Source of the DNA: Leptobrachium leishanense
Taxonomy: Eukaryota; Chordata; Amphibia; Anura; Megophryidae
Assembly: GCA_009667805.1 (NCBI GenBank)
Contig: CM019065.1
Coordinates: 19,306,611-19,370,610, forward strand
Reading direction: 5' to 3'
Length of the DNA stretch: 64,000 bases
This document shows, one piece after another, positions 30,537 to 42,197 of the stretch; positions within the stretch are counted from its first letter, which is position 1, and each line of letters begins with the position of its first letter. A program made the position numbers and the translations under genes. Under the pieces are notes generated by a model, which did not search any database, was not told the DNA's origin, and saw nothing but the letters and a program-made list of their open reading frames with translations.

Positions 30537-30768
30537 TAGGAAAATGGCCAGGAGAGCCTGTCCATGGGGATGACTGCTTGCAATCAGGGATTATAAACTC
30601 TCACACCTGGTGCCGGCTGTCTGTCACATCCTCGGTCTGTGGGCAGGGTTGGACTGACAACTAATGGGGCCAACCGGGCAATAGAAGATCATGGGGCCCC
30701 CTTGTTCTGCACCCACAGGAGGCCACACCCATAAAACCCCACCCCCTACAATGCAACACCCACATGTA

Positions 30769-32384
30769 CAGTTGTGTTCAAAATTATTCAACCCCCAATG
30801 CAGTAAAGGGTTTTAGGGAATTTAGTGTACATTTGTAATTGTATTCAGAATGAAATCCTACAAGGACTTTTTAAAGAACCATATGCAACTAAAATGACAT
30901 CAATTGGTTTTGTAATACAGTAGTAAATGTTTCTTTTGTGAATTCTTCATTGACACAATTATTCAACCCCTTAAAGACTACCACTCTGAAGAACAGAGGT
31001 TCATTCAAGTGTTTTCAATCAGGTATTGAAAACACCTGTGGATGTCGCGGAGCAGCAATAAAGCATAATAAGCACCAATTAGGCAGCTTTAAAATGACTG
31101 TGATACTCAGCTCCTTCTAGACATTTACTGGTGTGGTTACAAACATGGTGAAGTCAAGAGAATAGTCCAGGAAGACAAGAGAAGAGGTGATTACTCTTCA
31201 CAGGAAGGGCAATGGCTATAAGAAGATTGCAAAGATGTTAAACATACCAAGAGAGACCATAGGAAGCATCATTCGCAAATTCAAGGCAAAGGGCACTGTT
31301 GAAACGCTACCTGGTCGTGGCAGAAAGAAGATGCTGACTTCGACTGCTGTGCACTACCTGAAGCGTAGAGTGGAGAAAAGTCCCCGTGTGACTGCTGAGG
31401 AACTGAGAAAAGATTTGTCAGATGTGGGTACTGAAGTTTCAGCTCAGACAATACGGCGCACACTGCATCATGAAGGCCTCCATGCCAGAACTCCCAGGCG
31501 CACCCCCTTGCTGTCTCCAAAGAATATGAAGAGTCGACTGCAGTATGCCAAAAGTCATGTGGACAAACCACAGACATTTTGGGATAGTGTTCTGTGGACT
31601 GATGAAACAAAATTAGAACTGTTTGGGCCCATGGATCAACACTATGTTTGGAGGAGGAAGAACAAGGCCTATGAAGAAAAGAACACCTTGCCTACTGTGA
31701 AGCATGACGGGGGGTCAATCATGCTTTGCGGCTGTTTTGCTTCTGCAGGTACAGGGAAGCTTCAGCGTGTGCAAGGTACCATGAATTCTCTTCAGTACCA
31801 GGAGATATTGGATGACAATGTGATGAAGTCCGTCACAAACCTGAGGCTTGGGAGACGTTGGACCTTTCAACAGGACAATGATCCCAAGCATACCTCCAAG
31901 TCCACTAGAGCATGGTTGCAGATTAAAGGCTGGAACATTTTGGAGTGGCCATCGCAGTCACCTGACTTAAATCCGATTGAGAACTCTGGTGGGACTTAAA
32001 GAAAGCAATTGCAGTGCGCAAGCCTAAGAATGTGACTGAACTGGAGGCTTTTGCCCATGACGAATGGGCGAAGATACCCATAGATGGCTGCAAGACACTT
32101 GTGTCAAGCTATGCTTCATGTTTAAAAGCTGTTATAACTGTAAAAGGATGTTGTACTAAGTACTAAGATTGAATGTCACTTGGGGGTTGAATAAAATTGA
32201 TAATGATGTGAGCACAGAAAAGACATTTGTGGTTATTTCATTATAAATGTTATGTTATATTTGTCTGACCTACACGTGCCTCTTTGATTTAATTGTAAGC
32301 AAGATGACTGAATGATCAAAATCAATGTCAAACTGGCCAAAACACTCAATTTCAGTGGGGGTTGAATAATTTTGAACACAACTG
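30769..32384 (+). mobile_element. Tc1-like DNA transposon, copy 1
   Basis: TA duplication (30767-30768, 32385-32386) and inverted ends CAGTTGTGTTCAAAATTATT, continuing CAACCCCC. A second, inner copy of the ATTATTCAACCCC motif lies inside each end (about 30958 and 32177), so it has the IR/DR layout of many fish and frog Tc1 elements. 1616 bp, one transposase gene, defective. A second copy lies inverted at 46358-47963. Confidence 0.95.
31145..32159 (+). pseudogene. Tc1-like transposase, copy 1 (stop and frameshift)
   Basis: ATG at 31145, a stop at codon 7 (31163-31165, TAG where copy 2 has TGG), then an open stretch to 31999: a paired-like helix-turn-helix (GYKKIAKMLNIPRETIGSII), a GRGRKK linker, and a DDE domain with [23 protein letters not shown] and PDLNPIEN. 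A missing C near 31985 shifts the frame in ENLWW. The catalytic motifs are otherwise intact. The C-terminus continues in the other frame to TAA 32157-32159. Confidence 0.9.
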
Positions 32385-32728
32385 TACAATATTGTGCTAA
32401 AGAATATATTTCTGAACTCCTTAAAATAACCTTTTTGAAAATTGTGTTAAGAAAATCCACTTGGACCCAACAGCGAATTGGGGGATCCATTGTGCCCCCT
32501 CCATACTTAGAGATGACAACTGCTCTGCTGCAGCATCCATCACCAACTCACTACAGCTAAGGCTGCACCATGGCACAGAAAGTCCCTGAGGCAAATGTGG
32601 GAAACTGCCAATCACTTTAAAAGATACTGTACAATCCTGACACACTGCACATTACAGAGCTCCACAGCAATAAAACTCCCTGTAATGTGCAGTGTGTATG
32701 AGCGTATTACAGAGCTCCACAGTAAACA

Positions 32729-32838
32729 CTGGGGTGTATGAGCAGGCACATAATCTACAGCAATATAACTCACAGGAAGCACTGGGGTGTATGAGCAGGC
32801 ACATAATCCACAGCAATATAACTCACAGGAAGCGCTGG
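32729..32838. repeat. 55-bp tandem repeat (2 units)
   Basis: 'cactggggtgtatgagcaggcacataatc.acagcaatataactcacaggaag' occurs twice in a row with one difference. It belongs to the sequence into which Tc1 copy 1 inserted. 32387-32728 shows nothing else I can name. Confidence 0.75.
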
Positions 32839-32941
32839 GGTAGGGGCCCGGTTTGGCCAGGCACAGTGGGCCACTGACAGTTTCCCTCAGCTCTGGGAAC
32901 AGGCAGCCCACAGCCATGTATGTTCCAGCGGCGCATTCTCG

Positions 32942-33122
32942 CTAACCCCCATGGCAGTGCTACAGTGTGCCTGCCCTGCTTCCCACATTCTACTGGAGCA
33001 GGTGCATGTTGCATTGCACCGCCCCTGTCACATGAGGGGGTGGCACCAATGCAACATGCACCTGCTCCAGCAGAATGTGGGAAGCAGGGCAGGCATGCTG
33101 TAGCGCCGCGGCGGTGGTTAGA
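32942..33122. repeat. Foldback of about 75-nt arms
   Basis: TGCCTGCCCTGCTTCCCACA (32968-32988) and the following CTGGAGCAGGTGCATGTTGC pair with their complements at 33043-33095. Outer ends CTAACCCCCATGG and GGTGGTTAG are also roughly complementary. It probably is a small non-autonomous element; no target duplication was recognised. Confidence 0.75.
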
Positions 33123-33950
33123 GAGAGTCCGAACATGTCTATTAGAATACAGTTGAATCAACCAAAAGTCAAATGTGCATGATTAATGGAAATTTATCAT
33201 GCACTTCATTCTCCTATAATGCATTCATGCTATATGAGGGTCTGGTGGGTTGTTCCCTATCTCTCAAACCATTTCAAAATGGAACATTTAATAATCCAAT
33301 AACCTGAACAGTAACATTCCTCGACTCTCTTCTTCCCCATCGGAGACTTTTAGGGAGAGAGAAAGGGCTGTCTGGCTGTCAACAGCAGCGTGCAAATGGA
33401 TAAACTGTACTCAAGCCATCATCCAATCATTACGAACTCGCTAGTAATGGCTCCATTCTGACTCAGCCACTGCGTTAGATACTGGCAGCTGTGCAACGCA
33501 CCACCACTGGATTAATCTCCTGTAGTTCATGGGACTGCAAGGAATGAAGAGCAACCATGCACAAGTGGGGTTGTACTGGGGTGGTTGAAGCACATGGAGA
33601 ATGTTTTGTTCCAAGTGAGAGAAAGCGGAGGATCATGCTGCCTTCTTCACTGTGGGATCAGAGGTAAGTTTTTGGTGCTACCTTACTTTGTGAGAAGATT
33701 TTAAACACCCCTCCCCTTTCCTCCTCAACTGAAAACAGCAACTGAAATCAACCCTTCCCTAGCTTTGATCCAGGAACAAAAGAAAAGTAGACTGAAAACT
33801 CATTGAGAGATAAAATATGATGAAAGGGCCATTCTGGTGATTTCTAGACTAAGCCTTAATATATCCAGGGCCATAACCCAACTGAGCTGTGAAGCTAATG
33901 ACCAGGCCATTAAAATTGATAGATCAACTCATTTGAACCCAGGACATACT
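33123..33950. other. Unassigned intergenic stretch
   Basis: No open frame, repeat structure or known motif stands out. 33951-34027 is an interspersed repeat end ('acccaggacatacttgaaaacgag' plus an AAAT repeat tail) also present at 60990-61080. Confidence 0.4.
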
Positions 33951-34027
33951 TGAAAACGAGAGAAATCTCAATGTATCCTTCCTGGTAAATTCCTTTCCAA
34001 ATAAATAAATAAATAAATAAATTAACT
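33951..34027 (+). repeat. Interspersed repeat 3' end with (AAAT)n tail
   Basis: Shares ACCCAGGACATACTTGAAAA and CGAGAGAAATCTCAATGTAT-like sequence with intron 5 of gene 2 (60998-61080), both followed by AAATAAATAAAT. It abuts the start of the V2R pseudogene and probably marks where its 5' part was lost. Confidence 0.7.
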
Positions 34028-34043
34028 TAACAATTCCAGCAGC

Positions 34044-34278
34044 TATTCCTTGCTTCCAGATGTAATCTTTGACCATTTTACTTGTTACAACAAAAACACC
34101 ACTATCATCAGAGCAAACAACTTCTCTCTAAGTTGTCTTCTCCTCATCTCCATGTCCCTCTACTTCCTCAGCGCCTTAGCTTTTATCATTACCCTCAGCC
34201 TGAGAAATGTCTCTTATGACAAGTCACATTTGGCACGGTCTTTACACTTTGTATCTCTTGCATTTTAGCCAAAACCTT
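34044..34278 (+). pseudogene. V2R pseudogene, exon 6 part 1 (TM1 end to TM3)
   Basis: Aligns with exon 6 of the intact genes from about 14165: CYNKNTTIIRANNFSLSCLL, LLISMSLYFLSALAFI, then a one-codon loss and SLHFVSLAF followed by a stop (TAG 34267-34269). It ends in AAAACCTT, where the LTR element at 34279 is inserted. No upstream exons were found. Confidence 0.9.
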
Positions 34279-36109
34279 TGTAGCGCTCACTCCCGGAGTA
34301 GCCGGGTTAGTCTCTCTGCACTAGGGAATAAATATACACCAGCACTGTTGTGGATTTGATCACCACGTGGCGTACTTGGCTGGACCAGTCGAACTTCCAC
34401 ATCGTCGGTCAGCTTCACGCTCGTGCCCTGAAAACACACTGGAACACCCTTTCTCCACTCAAAAAGAACATATGTGTGAGAAGTCTCTGGGTTCACTTTA
34501 ACGTCCACTATGAATCCCTGCTGGTCAGGTGCCAACGCTGCCACGGCCTGGCAGATCTGTTCTCCTGCCCAGGTGCCTGCAGGAATGTCCATTACTACAC
34601 TCAACCCTAACTGGCCATTTTGTGCTTTTGTCAGGTTCCTGAACCATGCCAGACAGCCCCCTTCAAGCCTTGCTCATCTCAGAACCAGCACTGAGATTCC
34701 TGCACACAAATGGTTAAAAGTGAAAACACATAGTAAAACACTACACCACCTGACCTTGCAAAATAAAGGGCCCTGCCCTCCTCTCCACATTGTTCCAGCA
34801 TTGTCTATCTGTATCCAGAGAGAGAGGACGTGTATGCTGGGGCTCCCCTGAAAACCTTGAAATTTACCGTGTTTACCAGTCCTTCCCTGCAGTATCCAGA
34901 ATATTCAAGTTCCCATTTTTCCTGGTTTGTTTTCTGTTTTCAATCCCTCTACGTGTCCTGCCCCTCTGCTCCAAACCACCATTTGTGTTCCTGCAAACTC
35001 ACCACTCACCATATATTTCTGGAGTGGTGCCTCACCGCATCCTGGGCTCAGAATCTTGCCATCCAGGTGCCATCCCGGTACCTGTACCTGACAGCTTTAC
35101 ACCACTCTGCTGCTTCTTCTGGATCCATATTTAACCCTTTAATTGTGGTTTTATTCTAGAGACTGTATCCCGGAAACGAGCCCCCACGTGTAGAGCTCAC
35201 TCCTGGAGGAGCAGCTGAATTTAACCTGGGGTTAGACTCTCCGCACTAGGGAATAAATATACACCAGCACTGTTGTGGATTTTATAAATTATATACTTTA
35301 CCGGTCTCAATAAAGCGGCATATATAATGTAAGCACGGTATATAGAAAACAGGATTTCGTAATGCGAGAAACACGCAGCGGTAAAAGAAAAGTTTAACCC
35401 CTTCATTTCTGGAGTGTAAGTCCCGTGCAGGTTATGTCCCAAAAGGTGTGTGTGTGTGAGCTCAGGTACCCGGGTACTATATTTCAACTGGCCAGTGAAT
35501 GGATTTAGTAAATCTTCGACTAGTCACGTTGGGGCCCTGTAGATTTAAGCAATACTGCAGCGTGCTTCGTTAAACTTTGACTGTGGCCTGGAAGGCCTCT
35601 CACCCATCCGCCAGGCAATCTGTTCCGCTGCCCGATCAAGGATGTCTCTCCGCTGGATTATACTGGAACTCTGTGCCACCGGATCCACTTCTCCTGCTTG
35701 TCCGTCTTCTACAACAAGATCTACAGCCTACTGCATGCACTCCCAGTGGATCATCGCGGTCTCCTTACTCGGGGAGAGTAAAAAACCTCTCAGCGGTGGA
35801 TTACTAGGTCTCTGGTAAATCACTGTATAGATCCCAATGTCTGCAAGGCAGCGCCTGCTCTCTGGCCTGGTAACAATCGCTCACAGTCTCACGTGCATCT
35901 TACTCTGTTCACCGCTCGGCTCACACTGGCTCTCCTTCATACGAGGCTGCAGATGTCCTTTCCTCTTTCCCCACCCACTTCCTGTCTCCCCCGCAAAGCA
36001 TGATGGAAAACGTAGTCCCATTGTGCCCAGCATACTTTACATTGTGCTTGTCTCCCTCTGGTGGCCAAACCCGAGCAATACAGCAACAGAGTTTTTAAAC
36101 AGCGCTACA
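34279..36109. mobile_element. LTR-type element, non-autonomous or deleted (1831 bp)
   Basis: Ends TGTAGCGCTCACTCC...CAGCGCTACA, with a 4-bp duplication CCTT (34275-34278, 36110-36113); the pseudogene rejoins exactly. The first about 85 bp recur at 35192-35276 ('agctcactcctggag', then GAATAAATATACACCAGCAC), so an LTR start is present twice and the right LTR would be 35192-36109. The left LTR is mostly missing. Polyprotein domains are not recognisable; a minus-strand frame at 34287-34604 is of unknown meaning. Confidence 0.7.
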
Positions 36110-36609
36110 CCTTCATGGTGGACTTTGCCTTCACGGCCACAAAACCTGGTAGCAGATTGAAGAGGTGGGCCAGCACTCGAGTTTCCTACCTGATAGTTGC
36201 CTTGTCCTTCTTCTTAAAGTTAGTTTTGTGCATCTCTTGGATCTCACTTGCTCCTCCATTCCCAGAAGACAACATACAAATCAAACCATGAATTATAATT
36301 GTTGAATCTAATGAAGGTTCATCCACAGCATTTTGGATTATGTTGGGGTATATTGGAATCCTGGCCACCATCAGTTTCATTGTTGCTTTTTGCCAGGAGA
36401 CTTTCCAACAGCTTCAACGTGGCCAAGTTCATCATCAAGTTCATGCTGGCCTTCCTGAGTGTCTGGGTGTCCTACATACCAGCTTCTCTTAGCTCAAGTG
36501 GAAAGTACACAGTGGCCAAAGAGGTCTTTGCCATCCTATCTTCAAGCTGGATTCTGGTTATTTTCATGTTTGTCCCAAAATGTTTTATTATATTATTCAG
36601 ACCTGACAT
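36110..36609 (+). pseudogene. V2R pseudogene, exon 6 part 2 (TM4 to TM7)
   Basis: Continues TFMVDFAFTATKPGSRLKRW through SWISLAPPFPEDNIQIKP, an in-frame stop (TGA 36289-36291, where the intact genes have Gly), a frameshift near 36390 (missing base in AFLARR), then [16 protein letters not shown] and [11 protein letters not shown]. It closes at CCTGACAT, the target duplicated by the LINE insertion. Confidence 0.92.
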
Positions 36610-37072
36610 AGAAACATAGAAACATAGAAAGATGTCGGCAGATAGAAACCTTCGCCCATCTAGTCCCAATTACCTGGATACTTTACTTGGATTTATCTTT
36701 TGTTAGGATAGCCTTATGCCTATTCCCATGCTGCTTAAATTTCAATACTGGTTTTGGCTCTACCACTCAAACGGGAATGTTCCGACCACCACCTTCAGTA
36801 AAATACTGCTTCCTGATGTTACTTTTACTTTGCCCCTCTAATTCAAGGATATGTCCTCTTGTTTTGCTAGGTTTCCTTTTTAAATATACTCCTTCCTCTA
36901 CCTGTGGATTCCCTTTACGTATTTAAATGTTTTCTATTCATATGCTCCTCTGTTCGGCTTTGCCAGCTGTACATGTTAAGATCATAAGCCTTTCCTGGTA
37001 ACTTTTCTCCTTCAAGCCGTACACCATTTATTAGTAGCCCTTCTCTAAACTCTCTTCAGAGATGTCTATATC

Positions 37073-37840
37073 TGTCACGGATCCCCCTGATACTAGAGTG
37101 GTGGTCCCTATACGCAGGACACTCTCTACCCTTCCGATCCTTAGAGTGGTCGGCACGACTAGACAGACACAGAATGATACACAAGAAATAGAAATAATTA
37201 GCTCTTCCCAAGACCCTAACAACACAAGGGGTAGTCTGATGTGTGCTTAGGGTGCCACACAGACTGACCTCAATACCAGAATTAGAAGAGTTGATGCCAA
37301 TACCAGGGGTTATGCACAGAATGGTTCGTTCGCCAATGCCAGGGATCATACACAGAGTGGTTCGTTCGCCAATGCCAGGGGTCATACACAGAATAGTCGT
37401 TGCCAATGCCAAGGGTCATACACAGAATAGTCGTTTGCCAATGCCAAGGGGTCAATACACAGAATAGTCGTTTGCCAATGCCAAGGGGTCAATACACAGA
37501 ATAGTCGTTTGCCAATGCCAAGGGTCAATACACAGAATAGTCGTTTGCCAATGCCAAGGGGTCAATACACAGAATAGTCGTTTGCCAATGCCAAGGGGTC
37601 AATACACAGAATAGTTGTTTGCCAAATATACAAGAGCTCTGCGGGAAGTAACTACCACGTCAGGGCACCGGCATTTCTGAGAGCCTGGGCTTTAAACCCG
37701 GCGGGTCCGCGTCAGCCCGCCAGGCCCCGCCCCCCGGCTTCCCCACGTGTGCGGAAGCGACCGCAATATCATTCGGCGCCTGGCCAGCGAGCAGCGAGGA
37801 AGCTGCTGCCAGGCGCCGGGGTGCGGGGGCCACCGTGACA
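37073..37840 (-). repeat. Gypsy 2 3' LTR with internal 37-bp tandem repeats (9 units)
   Basis: Unit CACAGAATAGTCGTTTGCCA plus ATGCCAAGGGGTCAATA; nine CACAGA-bearing units from about 37314 to 37620, the first three more diverged. The end CGCCGGGGTGCGGG..CCGTGACA is GC-rich. Confidence 0.92.
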
Positions 37841-37844
37841 GAAC

Positions 37845-39120
37845 CCCCCTCTACGGGCGGCCACTGGACGACCCCCAGGGGCGCGGGGATGAGCCAAATA
37901 GAAAGCCCTCACCAACCGAGGAGCATGAACCTCAGTAGCCGGAAGCCAAGAGCGATCCTCTGGGCCGTAGCCCACCCAGTCAACCAAGTACTGAAGGACC
38001 CCCCTAGAAACCCTGGCGTCCAGAATGGCCTCAACTTCAAACTCCTCCTCGCCCTCCACAGAGACCGGAGGAGGGGGACACGGGCCCTGGTGTACCGATT
38101 ACACAAAAGTGGTTTCAAAAGGCTCACGTGAAACACATTGTGTATCTTGATATGGGAGGGCAGAGCCAGAGCATAGGAGACCGGATTGATTCGCCGCAGA
38201 ACCTTATAGGGGCCTATGTACCTGGGTGCCAGTTTCATGGAGGGTACTAAAAGCTTAATGTTGCGTGAAGAAAGCCAAACCCTGTCCCCAACTTGATACA
38301 CGGGTGCCGGCCTCCTGTGTCTGTCGGCTTTGATCTTCTGGGTAACACTACTATCCTCCAGTGCCCGTTTAACCCTTCCCCAGGTTTCTTTCAATGACAC
38401 TAAATGCTCATCCAGAGCAGGAATCGCGGTATCAGGAAACGTAGCAGGGAGCACGGGAGGATCAAAACCGTAAACAGTGAAGAAGGGGGAACGTCCTGTG
38501 GCTTCGCTTACTGCACTGTTCAAGGCATACTCTGCCCACGGTATCAGGTCTGACCAGTTATCTTGTCGTTCGGATATAAAGCACCTGAGATATTTTTCTA
38601 TATTTTGGTTGGCTCGTTCCGCCGCCCCGTTGGTCTGGGGGTGATAGGCCGAAGAGAAGGATAGGTCTATCCCCACACTCTTGCAAAACCCTTTCCAGAA
38701 TCTGGAGACGAATTGGGTCCCCCTATCCGAGACAATCCCAAGAGGAATACCGTGTAAGCGGACCACATTGGAAACAAAAATGGGCACCAGTTCGGCTGCC
38801 GAAGGAAGTTTCCGAAGAGGAACATAGTGACCCATTTTGGAGAATCGATCTATGACCGTGAGTATTACAGTATTCCCTCTAGACTCAGGTAACTCTACTA
38901 TAAAATCCATAGCTAAATGCGACCATGGTCGTTCGGGGATTGGCAGAGGCTGGAGTAAACCAATAGGCGCTGTTTTGGGACTTTTATGTCTTGTGCACAC
39001 TTCACACACGGTTATGTAATCTTTAACGTCACGGCGCACCGTGGGCCACCAAAGGAGTTTACGTATACTAGACACTGTTTTGGTGATCCCCATGTGCCCA
39101 GAGATTTTGTTATCATGATA
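37845..39120 (-). pseudogene. Gypsy 2 integrase and chromodomain
   Basis: The open frame 37909-39093 encodes the zinc region (CEVCTRHKSPK with upstream LLWWPTVRRDV), the catalytic core (AMDFIVELP, VSDRGTQFVS, NGAAERANQN), the GPY-like LAPRYIGPYKVLRRINPVSY, and after a shift near 38000 a chromodomain EVEAILDARVSRGVLQYLVD with WVGYGPEDRSW. The integrase would insert the cDNA; the chromodomain steers it to particular chromatin in this family. Confidence 0.88.
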
Positions 39121-39148
39121 CAGTTTTAATACCTCTTCCCTTTCGTTC

Positions 39149-41276
39149 TCAGGTACAAAGAGTTTCGCAGGAGGTCCCCCCAGGAGCTGTGCCCTGGGCG
39201 GTCTGCAATCTTAACATTAGAGGAGACGAGACACTAATCGTGGTAAGTGCTATAATCCTTTCCTGGGGTACAATGGGATGTTGATCTTGGATGTTATGTT
39301 CGTATGACTCGTACTGTCTTGACAATGCGTCTGCTTTAATGTTTCTCGACCCAGGTCTGTATGTGAGGACGAAATTAAAGCTGGAAAGAAACAATGACCA
39401 TCTCGCTTGCCTGGCATTCAACCGTTTAGCGTCTCCAATGTACGTGAGATTCTTATGATCGGTTATGATGACAATGGGGTCCCTAGACCCCTCTAATAAG
39501 TATCTCCATTCCGTCAAGGCTGCAATAACTGCTAACAATTCTCTGTTTCCGATATCATAGTTCCTCTCTGCCGGGGACAACTTTCGGGAATAGAAGCCGC
39601 ATGGATGCAAGGGCTTGTCGGGTGCCTCCCTTTGGGACAAGACTGCACCAAGACCTAGCTCGGAGGCGTCAACTTCAACCTGGAAAGGCAGAGCCGGATC
39701 AGGATGTCGGAGAACAGGGGCAGTGGTGAAAGCCTGTTTAAGTGCCTCAAAGGCTTGACTGGCCTGGGGTGTCCACTTCTGATTCACCACCCCCTTTTTA
39801 GTCATAGCCGTGAGGGGAGCTATCAAGGCCGAAATTTTTAATGAACCTCCGGTAGTAGTTAGTAAACCCCAAAAACCTCTGGATGGCTTTAAGCCCTTGG
39901 GGTAAAGGCCAGTCAAGAATCGCTGAGAGTTTTTTAGGATCCATTTGGAAACCTTCAGGGGTTATTATATACCCAAGGAAGTGCACTGTCTCTATGTCGA
40001 ATAAGCATTTCTCTAGCTTACAATATAACCCAGCCCTCAATAGTCTCTTCAACACTTGTCTCACGTGGGCGTGATGAGTCTCCTTATCAGGAGAGTATAT
40101 CAGGATGTCGTCCAGATATACTATAACGAACGTTTGCAGAAAATCCCTTAGGGTGTCGTTTATGAGGTCCTGGAAAACGGCTGGCGCATTGCATAACCCA
40201 AAGGGCATCACCAGGTATTCATAATGCCCGCTACGTGTATTAAAAGCCGTTTTCCATTCGTGCCCCTTCTTAACCCTGACCAGGTTGTACGCTCCGCGTA
40301 AATCAAGTTTCGTATAAATACGGGCCCCTTTTAAACGGTCGAACAATTCTGTTATAAGAGGTATTGGGTATGCATTTCTTATGGTAATCCTATTTAAACC
40401 TCTATAATCGATGCAAGGTCGCAGGTCACCCTCTTTTTTGGAAACGAAAAAGAAACCTGCTCCTGCTGGAGAGGAGGATCGTCTGATGAATCCTCGCTCT
40501 AGATTCTCCCTTATATATTCCTCCATAATGTCATTTTCCCTTTGAGACAAGGGGTATACGTGTCCTCTAGGAGGCATAGTACCAGGGAGTAACTCTATAG
40601 CACAGTCATAAGGACGATGCGGTGGTAGGACCTCAGTCCTGGTTTTAGAGAACACCTCCTTTAGCGCCATATAACATTCTGGGACTTCAGTGGACAAAGG
40701 AGGTGCTGTGGCAATGTTGAGACTACCAATCACATTAACCCTGCCCAGGCACTTTGACTGGCAACTAGGACCCCAACACATTATATCTCGCTGGGCCCAG
40801 TCAATCACCGGGTTATGTTCTGTCAACCATGGGAACCCTAGAACGACAGGACATGAGGGAGAGTCGATAACCTGGAATCGTATGGTTTCACAGTGCAGAA
40901 CTCCTGTAGTCATGCACACATCGATAGTGTCGTGTGTGATATGGGGACATGACAGGGGTTTCCCGTCTATGGCTTCTACCATAAGAGGCCTCTCCTTTAG
41001 AACCAGAGGTAAGAGGTGGTTGGCAGCAAAACATCTATCCATAAAATTACCTGAGGCTCCAGAGTCTAGGAATGCCTCAGTCTCGAGGTGAACCCCTCCC
41101 AGGTGAGGGAGATGGGTAACAGAATCCGAGTTTTTTTTTTTCATCATCCACAAAGGAGGCATACAGAGAACCAATAACCTGGGTATTACTTGTCTTTTGA
41201 CCTGATTTGCCACTCTCACCCCTGCTACCCCTGGGTCTCTGAGGACATTGAAGGCGGAAATGATCTGCCCCGGCAC
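39149..41276 (-). pseudogene. Gypsy 2 protease, RT and RNase H (frameshifted)
   Basis: 41276-39798 is one open frame: protease [13 protein letters not shown] (near 41050), RT with [20 protein letters not shown] and [12 protein letters not shown] (near 40110), and thumb [15 protein letters not shown]. The frame shifts near 39835; RNase H ([24 protein letters not shown]) follows in 39916-39149. A further shift separates it from integrase. RT catalytic residues are intact. Confidence 0.9.
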
Positions 41277-42183
41277 AATAAAAACAGAGCCCCCTTTCTC
41301 TCCGGTGAGCTCTCTCTGCCTCTGAAATACCCGTTTTACCTATCTGCATAGGTTCAATGGCCGGTACATCGGTCTTAACGGTCTCCAGGTTACCTGATGC
41401 AGTGGTATGCCTGGGTACTAAGGGTAAAGGAGGTAGGACCCTTCTGGGTCTGTCTCTGGTGTGTCTCCTTTCCCTGATTTGATCGTCCATGGCGATGCAG
41501 AAATCAACCAAATGATCCAGATGTTCTGGTAATTTTAGGGGAGCCAATTCAAACATAAACGCCTCGTTCAGACCTTCGGTAAAGGCCAGGGTTAAAACGT
41601 CGTTCGGCCAGTGTACCTCAGAAGACAAAGTCTTAAATTCTATGGCATAGTCGGAAACCCTCCTATTACCTTGTTTGATGTGAAACAGGGATCTACCCGC
41701 ATTGGTAGCCCGTCTAGAGGGATCAAAAGTACGCTTTAACTCGGAGGTAAAACCCTCATAGTCATATATGATGGGTTTCTTGTTCTCCCACAAGGGCGTG
41801 GCCCATAATAAAGCTTTTTCGGTCAAGTGATTAATCAGATAGCCTACTTTGGCTTTATCAGACATACAGGACCCGGGATTGTTTTCGAATAAGATCTCGA
41901 GTTGGGTCAGAAAGCCCCGGCATAAGTTCGGTGTTCCGTCATAACGTACGGGTGCTTTCATACTGAGCCTACAACCCTCGAGAGCGGCCGAACTGACCCT
42001 AGGCACTACAAAAGGGTTTAGCGGGTTTGCAGCAGAGCAACCAATCTGTATTGTGGCCTACTGGGTCTTGGGCGGGCTTGCAGTCCAGGAACTGGATCGG
42101 TCTGCAGGGTCCATGGCCAAGAGCAATCTCCCTCTTCTTGTCTGGCTGCAATACGTGTCAATTATTAGAGTCTGCGGGATCCA
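41077..42183 (-). pseudogene. Gypsy 2 gag
   Basis: The 309-codon frame 42006-41077 has the gag core (VRYDGTPNLCRGFLTQLEIL, WATPLWENKKP) and zinc knuckle [14 protein letters not shown], and overlaps protease in another frame. The natural start MDPADSNN at about 42184 is followed at once by a stop, so the N-terminus is broken. Confidence 0.85.
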
Positions 42184-42185
42184 TG

Positions 42186-42195
42186 GCCCTGACGT
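42186..42195 (-). promoter_or_regulatory. Self-priming site of Gypsy 2
   Basis: On the minus strand ACGTCAGGGC, two bases inside the 5' LTR, is complementary to GCCCTGACGT within that LTR (plus-strand 42712-42721), downstream of a TTTAAAGCCC box. Same layout as Gypsy 1. Confidence 0.65.
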
Positions 42196-42197
42196 AA

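Noticed and set aside
30640..32900. hAT element around Tc1 copy 1 ('cagggttggactgacaac' start, 'ccggtttggcc' inverted partner)
   Set aside because: The ends pair only loosely and no 8-bp duplication was found.
34044..36609. A third functional V2R gene
   Set aside because: Only exon 6 sequence is present, with in-frame stops, a frameshift and two large insertions.
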